From contig NZ_REFR01000001.1 in NCBI RefSeq assembly GCF_003688555.1, forward strand, positions 1-64,000: DNA of 64,000 nucleotides, read 5' to 3'. Below, one piece after another: positions 1 to 8,780 of the stretch (position 1 is its first letter; the number at the start of each line of letters is the position of its first letter). This stretch comes from Eilatimonas milleporae (GTDB lineage Bacteria > Pseudomonadota > Alphaproteobacteria > Sphingomonadales > Kordiimonadaceae). The notes below the pieces were generated by a model. The model made no database searches. It saw only the letters and a program-made list of their open reading frames with translations, and was not told the DNA's origin. Both the position numbers and the translations under genes were made by a program.

Positions 1-275
1 GCGTTCAGCACGCCGTCCTCGAACCAGCGGATGTCCACATCCCCGCCAAAGTCCGTCGACTTGATCGTCTGCGGAAACCGCATCCACTCCAGGCGGCCCG
101 CCTGCTCCGCCCAGAACCCCTCAGGGTCCTCGACAGACCGGCGGTACAACGCCTCATATAATGCTTCGTCGCAGTAGGTGTGCTGGTCGGGCTTGATGGG
201 ATAGACGGCGTCCGGTGCCGTGTTGCCGGCCTTTTCAGGCGTTCCGTCGGTGATGGGATGAACGGTGTCAGGCAT
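1..275 (-). CDS. acs: Acetyl-CoA synthetase, N-terminal fragment (cut by window edge)
   Basis: The minus strand encodes 91 residues from ATG at 273-275 to the window edge. The segment has the features of the N-terminal ACAS_N domain of AMP-forming acetyl-CoA synthetases: a Y-x-A-L-Y segment, FWAEQAGRLEW, and the family-typical WFEDGVLN just before the cut. The enzyme activates acetate through acetyl-AMP to acetyl-CoA in the cytoplasm. A GGAGG ribosome-binding site stands a few bases before the ATG, which fixes the start. The adenylation and CoA-binding domains lie outside the window, so closely related acyl-CoA synthetases such as propionyl-CoA synthetase cannot be fully excluded. Confidence 0.85.
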   Translation of the reverse strand, partial: MPDTVHPITDGTPEKAGNTAPDAVYPIKPDQHTYCDEALYEALYRRSVEDPEGFWAEQAGRLEWMRFPQTIKSTDFGGDVDIRWFEDGVLN

Positions 276-597
276 GGGGGCCTCCCTCGGATAGGCTGTA
301 AAATCGGGTCATGTTCGCCCTCAAGTGTCGCTGAACTGTGCATTCTGCACCATTCGACCATGGTCGTAAGACACAGGTCTAATGGACCCTCTTGCTTTGT
401 GTAATTGATGATGACGGTGTCACAGGCCCATGCCCTTTGCAGGCCCGGTCACCGGTTCCGGCCGTTGGGGGGCAGGGGCCGGCCGGGCGCGAAAGGGGCC
501 GAACCGCAGCGGCGGCAGACCGCGGTGGATCGGGGAGAGGGCCTTGAGCACACCGCCGCCACGCTCATCAAGAAGGCATTTAAGGGAGGCAAGCGTC
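276..597. other. Divergent intergenic region between acs and porin, with a 12-bp palindrome
   Basis: This 322-base stretch separates two divergently read genes and must hold both promoters. The clearest element is the perfect palindrome CGACCATGGTCG at 355-366, which could bind a dimeric regulator but could also be chance. It lacks the 2-base spacer of the RutR-like sites seen elsewhere in the window. The plus-strand reading frame of the porin is open upstream to 430, but that extension is Arg/Gly/Pro-rich and has no signal peptide, so I treat it as non-coding. I see no small RNA or riboswitch. Confidence 0.4.
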
Positions 598-2091
598 ATG
601 TCCATTATCACCGCAACCGCCGATAAACCGCCGCACCGGCGCGCGGCCGCCAGTGTTCCTGCCCGTCGGGCAGGGGCTGTGCGCCGCCGGGCGGCCGCGC
701 TTTTGATCACCACGGGGCTCGTGCATGCCGGGCTTGCCATGCCGCTCGCGGCACAGGAAGACACGCCCGATCTCGCCGATCGTGTCGCCGCGCTGGAGGC
801 GACGCTCGCCAAAATTCTCGCGCGGCTGGAAGATCAGGACGCCAAATTGTCGGTGCAGGAAATCCAGATCGTCGAACAGGCCAGCCGTCTCGTCCAGACC
901 GAACAGAAGGTCGAGGAAACCGAGGAAAGGGTCATTCAGGTCGCCAACTCCACCCCCTTCATCCAGGAACGCCCGGAAGAGGCCGGCGGTTTCCAGATGG
1001 GCGACACCAACGTCCAGATCCACGGTTATGTCAAGCTGGACACCATCTTCAGCAATTTTTCCGACGGTGTGCTGGGGTCCAGCAATATCGGGCGGGATTT
1101 CTATATTCCGGGGTTGGTGCCGGTCGCGGCCGAGGATATCGACAGCGACTGGGTCAACGACTTCAACCCGCGCGAAACCCGCTTGCTGATCGACACCGAC
1201 ACCCCCATCGGCGACCATAAGGTCTCCACCCGGATCGAACTGGACTTCCAGGTGACCGGCGGCGGGGATGAACGGATTTCCAACAGTTTCGTGCCGAGAA
1301 TGCGCCAAGCCTATATCCGCTTTGACGACTGGCTGCTGGGGCAGGCATGGTCCACATTCCAGGATGTATCGGCCCTGCCCGACAATCTGGACTTTATCGG
1401 ACCGACCGAAGGCACGGTTTTCGAGCGTCAGCCGATGATCCGCTATACCAAGGGTCCGTGGGAACTCGCGCTGGAACAGGCCGAGACCACGGTGACCACC
1501 CGCGACGGCGGACGCATCCTGTCCGGCAGCGACCCGGTCCCGGATGCGGTGGTCCGGTACACCAGTCGGGGCGACTGGGGGCATGTGCGTCTGGCCGGCA
1601 TCCTGCGCAATCTGAATATCGAGGAAAACATGGTCATGGGCGCGGCCGAGGATTCCGCCCTGGCCTACGGACTGACCCTGTCCGGCAAGTTGAAAGTGGG
1701 GCGCAAGGGCAGCGATTTCCGCTTCATGGGCACGGTGGGCGAGGGGCTCGGCCGCTATGTCGGCCTGAACCTGGTCAACAGCGCGGGCCTGCGCGACGAC
1801 GGCACGCTGGACCCGATCACCAGCTATTCCGGGTTCGCCTCCTATCGCCATATGTGGGAGGAGAAATGGCGCTCCAACCTGACATTCGGCTATTTCAAGG
1901 CGGACAATCCCGTGCGCCTGACGACCATGGGCGTGACGGACGAATCCTGGAGCGTCCACGCCAACCTGATCTATTCACTGGCCTCCAGACTGGATGTGGG
2001 GGTGGAATACACCATTTCCGAACGCACGCTGGAAAACGGCCTGTCCGGCAGCCTGAACCGGGTGCAGTTCTCGACCAAGTTTTCCTTCTGA
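598..2091 (+). CDS. DcaP-like trimeric outer-membrane porin
   Basis: The product is 497 residues. ATG 598 is chosen because GGGAGG lies 8 bases upstream and translation then begins with an Arg-rich stretch followed by a hydrophobic signal-peptide segment ending near AMPLAAQ. A predicted coiled coil follows (about residues 55-110, heptad-like VAALEATLAKILARLEDQ), which is the typical N-terminal oligomerisation helix of DcaP-like porins. The rest alternates polar and hydrophobic residues as in a beta barrel and ends in aromatic F (FSTKFSF), the usual outer-membrane assembly signal. Such porins carry small anionic or dicarboxylic solutes through the outer membrane; the substrate here is unknown. 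A strong hairpin follows the stop, so the gene is probably monocistronic. Confidence 0.75.
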   Translation: MSIITATADKPPHRRAAASVPARRAGAVRRRAAALLITTGLVHAGLAMPLAAQEDTPDLADRVAALEATLAKILARLEDQDAKLSVQEIQIVEQASRLVQTEQKVEETEERVIQVANSTPFIQERPEEAGGFQMGDTNVQIHGYVKLDTIFSNFSDGVLGSSNIGRDFYIPGLVPVAAEDIDSDWVNDFNPRETRLLIDTDTPIGDHKVSTRIELDFQVTGGGDERISNSFVPRMRQAYIRFDDWLLGQAWSTFQDVSALPDNLDFIGPTEGTVFERQPMIRYTKGPWELALEQAETTVTTRDGGRILSGSDPVPDAVVRYTSRGDWGHVRLAGILRNLNIEENMVMGAAEDSALAYGLTLSGKLKVGRKGSDFRFMGTVGEGLGRYVGLNLVNSAGLRDDGTLDPITSYSGFASYRHMWEEKWRSNLTFGYFKADNPVRLTTMGVTDESWSVHANLIYSLASRLDVGVEYTISERTLENGLSGSLNRVQFSTKFSF

Positions 2092-2110
2092 GGACCGGGT
2101 AAAACAACCA

Positions 2111-2140
2111 GGCGGGCCCGTGGTTCGGCGCGGGCCCGCC
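2111..2140 (+). terminator. Rho-independent terminator after the porin gene
   Basis: A perfect 10-bp GC stem (GGCGGGCCCG / CGGGCCCGCC) with a 10-base loop is followed by TGTTTA. It begins 20 bases after the porin stop codon. Confidence 0.75.
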
Positions 2141-2208
2141 TGTTTATCGGAACCTCTTCCGCAACGTCTTCTTACAAAACAACCGGTTGCCTGTCAGAAG
2201 CTGGCAAA

Positions 2209-2245
2209 TGCCCTTTAGAAGCTGCCAAGTGCCCTTTAGAAGCTG
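2209..2245. repeat. 21-bp-period tandem repeat over a gene end
   Basis: The unit TGCCCTTTAGAAGCTG occurs at 2209-2224 and 2230-2245, with a weaker third copy just upstream (CAGAAGCTGGCAAA near 2195). The stop codon of the minus-strand MipA-like gene (2236-2238) lies in the right-hand copy, so the repeat is a tandem duplication of that gene's 3' end. Confidence 0.8.
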
Positions 2246-3093
2246 TAAGTCACGGCGCTCAGGAAAAACAGCTGGGTCTCGTCCTGCACCACGGGGCTGT
2301 CGGCGAAATCGCCCAGAAGCTGGTTGGCGCCCGCAACGGCGGTCCAGCGCCAGCGCCCCTTGATCGGGACCGACAGAACGCTTTGCAGGCCGACGCTCTC
2401 GATGCCGGACCCGGCCTCGAAGCTGTCCAGCCCGGAGGCCTCGCTCTCACGCAGGCTGATGCTGTAGAAACTGTCGGCATAGACATTGTCGACGAAGCGT
2501 AGTGTCGGGCCCACTCTGAAAAATCCGCGCATGCCGACGCGTGTCTGGTAGCTGGCGCCCAGTTCCGACCAGAAGCCTTCATGCCCCGTGCCGAGGGCCT
2601 GCGCACTGGTCAGGGTCAGGGAAAAATTGCGCCAGTTCGCCTCGGCGTACAAACGGCCCTCGATGGCGATGTTCAGCGAGTCCAGACCCGGAATGTCGTT
2701 TTCCCCGCGATTGATGAAACCGGGGGCGACGCCGGCACCCAGATTGAACTGAAAACCGCTGTCCTGGTCCCGGTGGCGGACGAAATATCCCCCCAGCCCC
2801 TGCGGCACGTTGAAAAACAGCTTGGTACCCTTGGCGTCGCGGTAGCTGACATCGACAAAGGGAATGGGCAGAACCTGATAGCTGTCCGCGCCCTGGAACT
2901 CGGGATTGACGATGACGCCGGCCCCGGCCTGCACCTGCCAGCCCGTGGGCATTCGTTGCCGCTGTGCCGGACTGGCACCGGCCTGTGCCCCCGCCTGTGT
3001 ACCGGGCGCCTGTCCCGCGCTTTGCGCGGCGGCGGGCAGGGGGGCAAGCAACGCCGCACCGATCAGGCACAGCGAAAGAGTGGCATGACGCAT
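2236..3093 (-). CDS. MipA/OmpV family outer-membrane protein
   Basis: The product is 285 residues. I chose ATG 3091-3093 because GAGGAG lies 8 bases upstream and a clear signal peptide follows (LSLCLIGAALLAPLPAAAQ, cleavage near residue 23). An open extension to 3243 has no such features. After a low-complexity Ala/Gln/Gly linker (about 24-45) comes the MipA pattern of short beta strands: WQVQAGAGVIVNPEF, the FVDVSYRD segment and a C-terminal aromatic ending (TYSF). Family members are outer-membrane barrels originally described as scaffolds for murein-synthesising complexes; many have no assigned role. Two TetR-type palindromes lie 370-515 bases upstream and may control it. Confidence 0.75.
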   Translation of the reverse strand: MRHATLSLCLIGAALLAPLPAAAQSAGQAPGTQAGAQAGASPAQRQRMPTGWQVQAGAGVIVNPEFQGADSYQVLPIPFVDVSYRDAKGTKLFFNVPQGLGGYFVRHRDQDSGFQFNLGAGVAPGFINRGENDIPGLDSLNIAIEGRLYAEANWRNFSLTLTSAQALGTGHEGFWSELGASYQTRVGMRGFFRVGPTLRFVDNVYADSFYSISLRESEASGLDSFEAGSGIESVGLQSVLSVPIKGRWRWTAVAGANQLLGDFADSPVVQDETQLFFLSAVTYSF

Positions 3094-3464
3094 AAAGGTA
3101 TCTCCTCGACTGATTTTGGGCAGCCCCGTGTTTGATCTCGATACGGCCCGGCAGGCTGGTGGCGCCTTTTTGAACGCTTCTGCATCCGTGCCGCTGCACT
3201 CCGGAAAGACTGAAGACAGGATAGAATTAATGGTTGTGCCCACCCATACGGAGCAGGGCCGGGCGACGGATCAAAAAATGTTATCTCCAATAACATTTTT
3301 ATCGCCGCTTCCACTGATTGCGGCGAAGTATGGCAAAACTGTGACAGGAAACAAGAAAATTATTGCGGTGCAGCATTATTGGCTGTCACCGTACGGTTTG
3401 CGGTGGCCCGCAGTGCCGGAGTGACGCCTGAACAAGACAGGAACCTCATTTCAGCGGGGCCTGA

Positions 3465-3480
3465 TTGACTGGTCAGTCAC
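3465..3480. promoter_or_regulatory. TetR-type operator candidate, copy 1
   Basis: TTGACTG-GT-CAGTCAC is a 7+2+7 inverted repeat with one terminal mismatch. A near-identical copy lies 126 bases away at 3591-3606. No TetR gene is adjacent, so the regulator would act from elsewhere. Confidence 0.55.
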
Positions 3481-3590
3481 TCGCATTTTCTCATGGCCGC
3501 CATTTGATGCACACGCGGTCCGGATATCCACCAGCGTTGCCGCAGGCTTATTCTTGTAAGGAGCTGGTCCTTGGTTGGGGCACTAACTGA

Positions 3591-3606
3591 CTGACTGGTC
3601 AGTCAA
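3591..3606. promoter_or_regulatory. TetR-type operator candidate, copy 2
   Basis: CTGACTG-GT-CAGTCAA repeats the palindrome at 3465-3480 with the mismatch at the opposite end. It is preceded by an additional CTGA, giving a longer run of GACTGACTGGTCAGTC. The duplicated spacing suggests a paired operator. Confidence 0.55.
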
Positions 3607-3635
3607 TGGGGTTTCTTATGGCCGCCCTGTCAGGC

Positions 3636-4316
3636 TCACGCGGCCCGGCACGTCCATCCCCGATACCACAGGCCGGTGTAAAAAAGAGTGGTGCCGGTAA
3701 AACCGGCCTCGCGGAACAATTGCCGCGTCCGCCTTTCGCCGATGGTCGGCATGCCGCTGATGATATCGGGGCCCAGCGCCGCCTGTTCCTCCGACAGTCC
3801 GGCCAGCACCGCGTGCCGCAGAAAAGAGGGCACGGTCCGCCTGAACATGCCGGTACCGTCCAGGCAGACATCGGCGTGGATCAGGACGGCACCCGGTTTC
3901 ATCCGGTCGCGGATCGCCGACAGATAGGCCAGTTTGGTCCCGTCATCGGGCAGGAAATGCATCACCAGCAGCGAGGTTGCGGCGTCAAACGGCGCGTCCG
4001 CCGGCACATCGTCCACCAGTCCCGCGATGAATTCGGTGCGCTCTGCCGCGCCGGCGACGGCGGCACAGGCTTTGGCCGTGTCCAGCATGCCGGTCGACGG
4101 ATCCACCGCCGTGAAGGCAAACGTCTTGTCGCTGGGGCCCAGCACCTCCAGCTCCCGACCGCCGCCGGCGCCGACGATCAGGATACGCCCTTTGCGCGCG
4201 ATAGCCGTTTCGGCAATGGCCCGGACAAGGGTGTAAAAGCCGTCCACACCGGGAATGGCTTTTTGCATATGCCGATAATCGGCCAGATCGAACGGAGGGG
4301 TGTTGTCAAAATCCAT
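3636..4316 (-). CDS. Class I SAM-dependent methyltransferase
   Basis: The product is 226 residues. A Rossmann-type SAM-binding site is visible: motif I ILIVGAGGGRELEVLG (about residues 44-59), an acidic end of strand 2 (TAVDPSTGML), and LVDDVPADAPFDAATSLLVMHFL as motifs II/III. The target molecule cannot be read from sequence; the C-terminal part resembles small-molecule rather than nucleic-acid methyltransferases. The start at 4314-4316 lies 11 bases from a perfect palindrome (4328-4346), so expression is probably repressed by a dimeric regulator. The gene stands alone; the permease upstream is divergent. Confidence 0.7.
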   Translation of the reverse strand: MDFDNTPPFDLADYRHMQKAIPGVDGFYTLVRAIAETAIARKGRILIVGAGGGRELEVLGPSDKTFAFTAVDPSTGMLDTAKACAAVAGAAERTEFIAGLVDDVPADAPFDAATSLLVMHFLPDDGTKLAYLSAIRDRMKPGAVLIHADVCLDGTGMFRRTVPSFLRHAVLAGLSEEQAALGPDIISGMPTIGERRTRQLFREAGFTGTTLFYTGLWYRGWTCRAA

Positions 4317-4327
4317 GCCGATATTAT

Positions 4328-4346
4328 TATGTTATTACATAACATA
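4328..4346. promoter_or_regulatory. Perfect 8-3-8 palindromic operator upstream of the methyltransferase gene
   Basis: TATGTTAT-TAC-ATAACATA is a perfect 8-bp inverted repeat in an A+T-rich patch. It occupies positions -12 to -30 relative to the methyltransferase start, where it would block the promoter or ribosome access. The ATGT/ACAT edges recall PadR or MarR/TetR-type operators; the family is not determinable. Confidence 0.6.
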
Positions 4347-4484
4347 TTCAAGTTGAAACGACACGCCCGTCTCCTCTTTTGGGCTTGGCGTTCTGCTTGA
4401 GCTTGGCGTCCTGACCCGCACCACACCCCGCATTTCTTGACAAATGGCAATGCACCCTGCCGTCGGCGCGGCTTTGCTGCTTCC

Positions 4485-5732
4485 ATGGCTGACGGATATG
4501 TCGATACGTCGGGCGGCGGGCCCCTGGCATCGCAGACACCGCGCCTGCGCCGGGTTCTGGGGGTGTGGGGACTGTCCCTCTACGGTCTGGGGACCATTGT
4601 CGGCGCCGGTATTTATGTGCTGGTCGGCGAGGTCGCCGCCTATGCGGGCGAGGGGCTGGTGCTGGCCTTCGCGGTGGCGGGGTTGCTGGCGGGGTTGACC
4701 GGCCTGTCCTATGCCGCCCTGTCCAGCCGGTTTCCCCGCATCGCCGGCGTCGCGCTTTTCGTCCATGCCGGGTTCGGCAGTGCCGATCTGGCGCGGGCCG
4801 CCGGGCTGCTGGTCTGTCTGACCGGCGTGGTGTCGGCCGCCACCATCACGCGCGGCTTTGTCGGTTATCTGAATGTGTTTTTGTCCGCGCCTGCCATACC
4901 GGTCATGGTTCTGCTGGTACTGGCCGTCACCGGGCTCGCCGCCTGGGGCATCCGGCAGGCGGCCGGCGTCATCGTCACCGTCACCGTGCTGGAGGTCGCC
5001 GGCTTGATCTATGTGGTCTGGGCGGGGCTGCACGGCATTGGCCGACCGATCGGTCTGGAAACAGCCGTGGATATCCCCGCGACCGGTATTCTGCTCGGTG
5101 CCTTTATCGCCTTTTACGCCTTCATCGGTTTTGAGGACATGGTCAACATCGCCGAGGAGGTCAAGCAGCCCGAACGCACCATGCCGCGCGGTATCCTGGC
5201 CGCCGTGATCATGGCATGCGTGCTGTACATGGTCGTCGCCATGGTATCGCAGCGCACCCTCCCGCCCGAGGCGCTTGCCGCCAGCGACGCGCCGCTGGCG
5301 GCCCTGATGACGGAAACCGGCCGGTCGGCCCTGCCCATCAGCGTCATCGGCATGGTGGCGGTGGTCAATGGCGCCCTGGTGCAGATCATCATGGCCAGCC
5401 GGCTGCTGTACGGTATGGCGTCCGGCGGGCTGGCGCCGCGCTGGCTCGCCCGCGTCCATCCCCGCACGCGGACCCCCATCCCCGCGACCCTGCTGGTGGC
5501 GGGGTGCGTGCTCGCCTTCGCCCTATGGCTGCCGCTCGGCACCCTGGCGGAACTGACGTCCTTTATCATCCTGTTCGTTTTCGTGCTGGTCAATGCCAGC
5601 CTGTGGCGCCTTCAGGGCGGTGCGGACTGGCGGGGGCGTGGCGGCTTCGATACGCCGCGCTGGGTACCGGTGGCCGGCACACTGACCTGTGCCGGCATTC
5701 TCGCCGTCCGGGTCGTCACCCTGAAATACTGA
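4485..5732 (+). CDS. APC superfamily amino-acid permease
   Basis: The product is 415 residues if ATG 4485 is used; a TTG at 4437 would add 16 residues with no ribosome-binding site. About 11-12 hydrophobic segments are visible. The first has the GLGTIVGAGIYVLVG signature of APC transporters (unwound helix 1 substrate site), and YAFIGFEDMVNIAEEVKQPERTMP is the typical helix 6 to 7 region. The protein imports or exchanges amino acids or amines across the inner membrane; the substrate is not predictable. It is divergent from the methyltransferase gene with about 170 bases between. The family usually has 430-500 residues, so the C-terminus is short. Confidence 0.75.
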   Translation: MADGYVDTSGGGPLASQTPRLRRVLGVWGLSLYGLGTIVGAGIYVLVGEVAAYAGEGLVLAFAVAGLLAGLTGLSYAALSSRFPRIAGVALFVHAGFGSADLARAAGLLVCLTGVVSAATITRGFVGYLNVFLSAPAIPVMVLLVLAVTGLAAWGIRQAAGVIVTVTVLEVAGLIYVVWAGLHGIGRPIGLETAVDIPATGILLGAFIAFYAFIGFEDMVNIAEEVKQPERTMPRGILAAVIMACVLYMVVAMVSQRTLPPEALAASDAPLAALMTETGRSALPISVIGMVAVVNGALVQIIMASRLLYGMASGGLAPRWLARVHPRTRTPIPATLLVAGCVLAFALWLPLGTLAELTSFIILFVFVLVNASLWRLQGGADWRGRGGFDTPRWVPVAGTLTCAGILAVRVVTLKY

Positions 5733-6060
5733 CTGTGCCGTTAGCCGGCATTATGGTCATGCTTCCGGGGGACTACGTGAAAATGCACGGGCTTTATGGC
5801 AAAGGCTATACGGCCCGATACGGCACAAAAATCTTACAATTCATACGTTGGTATAAGCGAAGGGCAGTGGCCGGTTCTGCGTATATGAATTGACCGCGGT
5901 GATAAGCCGGTCAGGTTGATACACAGGGTTTCATCGGTCTGCACCGATCGATGATCAGGTTTGGTGCTTGGGCCGTTTCATTGAGGCAAACCATTATAAT
6001 AAAAAGATTATTTGTTCTGGCGTCCACTGCGCCAGAGTGGAAGCCGGTTGAGGGAAGTGT
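5733..6060. other. 328-base intergenic region; base composition shifts here
   Basis: No gene is evident. From about 5880 the DNA becomes A+T-richer (for example ATTATAATAAAAAGATTATTT near 5993) and stays more balanced in composition through about 15.2 kb. The promoter of the TonB receptor gene at 6061 probably lies here. I do not see a convincing Fur box. Confidence 0.4.
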
Positions 6061-8742
6061 ATGGCTGGGTATTGCCTGAGTCGGGGACATGGACATCGAA
6101 AAAGAAGAGCTGGAAGAATTATACTATCGATGCTTCCGGCACTATCGGTTGTTACCTCTGTTATTGCACAAGACACTGGTTCCAGTGAGCCACATGGATC
6201 ATCAAAAGACTCTGGCCTGACCGATGTGGAAACAATAGCCGTCACCGCAAGGCCGCTGACAGGACAGACAATTGGCTCGATTGAACCGGATTTCAGCATC
6301 GGCCAGGCCGAAATGAGAACGTTTGGCGCCCATTCAATTGACGAGTTGATTGAAGCGCTGGCACCGCAACTGGATAGCACAAGCGGTCCGCCGATTGTGC
6401 TTGTCAATGGTCTGCGTGTCTCGGGGTTTCGGGAGATCAGATCCTATCCAACCGAGGCCATCGCCAGGGTGGAAGTTTTGCCTGAGGAAGTTGCCCTCCG
6501 GTATGGTTATGCGGCGGGCAGTAAAATCATTAATATTGTGCTTCGGCCTCGCTTCCGCAGCGTAACAGCCGAACTGACCGGCAGTACCACCACCGAGGGC
6601 GGCGCGGAGACTGCCGGCTTTAATGCCAGTCTGCTGGTGATCAGATCAAAAATGCGCTGGAGTCTTGCGGTTGAAGCATCCCTTGAAAACGAGCTTTTTG
6701 AGAGTGAAAGGGACATCGTCAATGATGACAGTGCACAATTGTTCAGTACCAGCGGCAATATATCCGCAGTCTCACCGGATACGGAGATTGACAGTGCACT
6801 TTCCGCGCTCGTTGGCCAACCGATCTTCGTCGCCGCGGTGCCGGCCGGCGCCTCCAACAGCGCCCCGACACTGGACGATTTTGTAGCGACTGCCGGGCAG
6901 CCTGATTTTTTGGACCCGGCCGTCTTTAGAACACTGGCACCCCGGCAGGAAACTGTCTCGGTGGATGCCTCTCTCTTTCGCCCGCTTGGCGACAAAACAT
7001 CCCTCAGCATTTCAGCTGGTATTGATGCCAGTTGGCAGGAAAGCCGGCTCGGCCTGCCGGCCTTTACACTAACGTTGCCGGCGGCAAACCCTTTCTCGCC
7101 ATTCGCCGGCGATACCAGCTTGTCGCGCAGCCTGGGGACAGATCCGCTTGATCGAGACCGGCGCGACCTAACAACGGAAGCGGCCTCTGTTATCAATGGT
7201 GCTGACGGTGCACTGCGGTGGTCGCTCACCGCCCGCTACAGGCGTGAGGAGAGTACATCCCAGACCGAACGCGGTGTGGATGTCTCGCGCGCGCAATCAT
7301 TTGTTAATGCCGGTGACGGAAGTTTCAACCCGTTCGGCGCGATAGAGAATGCGGCGGAAATCAACCGGGAGTTCTCTGAGGCCATCACGGATACGATAGA
7401 GGCTGACGGGCTGGTCCAAACAAACCTGTTTCGATTGCCGGCAGGGGCGGTTTCAGCTTCGATAAGGGCGGGCTACAGCAGTCAGCAACAATCGAGTGAC
7501 TTTGAAACCCTAACGGATAGCCGGCGGATCGCGCTCTCCCGCGACGAGATGAGCGCTCGCTCCAGTATTGATTTTCCCATGCTCGCCAGCGGCGGTGTCG
7601 TGGGCGGTCTGTCGCTAAGCCTCAATGCGGAAGTCTCGGACTTGAGTGATTTTGGGACAATCAGGGGATGGGGTTCAGGACTCAACTGGCGTCCGGCCCG
7701 GAGTGTACGTTTGTTGTTGTCCTATCGGCGCGATGAGCGTGCACCGACAGTTTTCCAGCTTGGCGCTCCTGAAATCATTACGCCTGCTGTGCGGACATTC
7801 GATTTCATGACCGGTCAGACTGTGTTTGTAACCACAAAAGATGGCGGTAATTCTGACTTGGTTGCTGAATCACGTGAAAATTTTAGGGCGGCCCTGAATA
7901 TCGACCCACTCCCACATGCCGACTTGGGTCTGACCATTGAATATCGATATCGCCAGACAACCGATGCCGTTGCTGCGCTACCAACGGCGACCGCTGAAAT
8001 CAGGGATGCATTCAGTGAACGCTTCACCGTGGACCCGAACGGCACCCTGATCGCGGTTGATCAGCGCGCGATTACTCTGGCTCGTACGGTCAATGAACGG
8101 GTGCGTTGGGGCCTCGACTACTCCGTGCCGCTTGCAGCGGCCCCACCACCGGCAGGGTTGCTCGCACAAAGACGCGCTGCTGCGGAAAGCGAAGCCACGC
8201 AGGACAAAGCAAACGGTCAGACGCGTATGGGCGGCGGACGCCGGCGTCGGGGCGCGGCAGGAGGCCGCATCCAATTCAGCCTGTATCACTCGGTCCAGCT
8301 CTCGGATACGGCCCTGATTGCACCCGGCGTGCCTGTCCTCGATTTCCTTAATGGCTCGGCTGCCGGCGCTTTTGGCGGCACGCCGCGGCATCTGATCGAT
8401 GCCCGCATCGGTTTTTCGCACCAGGGTTTCGGTACAAGGCTCTCGTTCAATTGGAGAAGTGGAACCAACGTGACTGGAAACGGCAACCTGGATAATCTTC
8501 AGTTTTCCAGCCTTGCAACCGCAGATTTGCGGATTTTTCTCGACATGAATCGGCGGTTTGCTTTTGTAAGATCTTTGCCTTTTCTAAGGGGTGCCCGGCT
8601 GAGCCTTGAGGCGCGCAATATGTTCGATGACAAACTTTCTGTCACTGATCGAACAGGCGCGACACCGGACAGATACCAGGCCGATAACATCGACCCGGTC
8701 GGGCGCCTGGTTATGCTGCGTTTCAGGAAAATGTTCCGGTAA
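6061..8742 (+). CDS. TonB-dependent outer-membrane receptor
   Basis: The product is 893 residues. AGGGAAG precedes ATG 6061. After a signal peptide ending near VIAQ comes a TonB-box-like ETIAVTA (about 60), a plug domain with IVLVNGLRVSGFREI and VEVLPEEVALRYGY, then a beta barrel ending in F-R. This plug pattern is common to a large receptor subfamily of sphingomonads and relatives. A Gly/Arg patch (GGGRRRRGAAGG, around residue 725) sits in a barrel loop, as it often does in this subfamily. Such receptors import iron chelates, cobalamin or plant-derived molecules using TonB energy. Its 3' end faces the Spy-like gene 38 bases away, and the block contains a FecI/FecR pair, so a metal role is likely but not shown. 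Confidence 0.85.
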   Translation: MAGYCLSRGHGHRKRRAGRIILSMLPALSVVTSVIAQDTGSSEPHGSSKDSGLTDVETIAVTARPLTGQTIGSIEPDFSIGQAEMRTFGAHSIDELIEALAPQLDSTSGPPIVLVNGLRVSGFREIRSYPTEAIARVEVLPEEVALRYGYAAGSKIINIVLRPRFRSVTAELTGSTTTEGGAETAGFNASLLVIRSKMRWSLAVEASLENELFESERDIVNDDSAQLFSTSGNISAVSPDTEIDSALSALVGQPIFVAAVPAGASNSAPTLDDFVATAGQPDFLDPAVFRTLAPRQETVSVDASLFRPLGDKTSLSISAGIDASWQESRLGLPAFTLTLPAANPFSPFAGDTSLSRSLGTDPLDRDRRDLTTEAASVINGADGALRWSLTARYRREESTSQTERGVDVSRAQSFVNAGDGSFNPFGAIENAAEINREFSEAITDTIEADGLVQTNLFRLPAGAVSASIRAGYSSQQQSSDFETLTDSRRIALSRDEMSARSSIDFPMLASGGVVGGLSLSLNAEVSDLSDFGTIRGWGSGLNWRPARSVRLLLSYRRDERAPTVFQLGAPEIITPAVRTFDFMTGQTVFVTTKDGGNSDLVAESRENFRAALNIDPLPHADLGLTIEYRYRQTTDAVAALPTATAEIRDAFSERFTVDPNGTLIAVDQRAITLARTVNERVRWGLDYSVPLAAAPPPAGLLAQRRAAAESEATQDKANGQTRMGGGRRRRGAAGGRIQFSLYHSVQLSDTALIAPGVPVLDFLNGSAAGAFGGTPRHLIDARIGFSHQGFGTRLSFNWRSGTNVTGNGNLDNLQFSSLATADLRIFLDMNRRFAFVRSLPFLRGARLSLEARNMFDDKLSVTDRTGATPDRYQADNIDPVGRLVMLRFRKMFR

Positions 8743-8780
8743 TGCGCGCTTTCAAGACACCATGCTTGCCTCACGGACCT

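Larger units (their letters stand above)
3094..3635. other. 542-base intergenic region without a credible gene
   Basis: The stretch lies upstream of the MipA-like gene and downstream of the methyltransferase gene, both on the minus strand. A plus-strand frame at 3116-3424 has no ribosome-binding site, domain or typical codon use and is rejected. The region is partly A+T-rich (3275-3370) and carries two TetR-type operators listed separately. Confidence 0.5.

Noticed and set aside
355-366. CGACCATGGTCG as a fourth RutR-like site
   Set aside because: It has no 2-base spacer and begins CGACCA, not TTGACCA.
3116-3424. Possible 102-codon gene before the MipA-like gene
   Set aside because: No ribosome-binding site, no domain, atypical composition, and overlaps the MipA promoter area.
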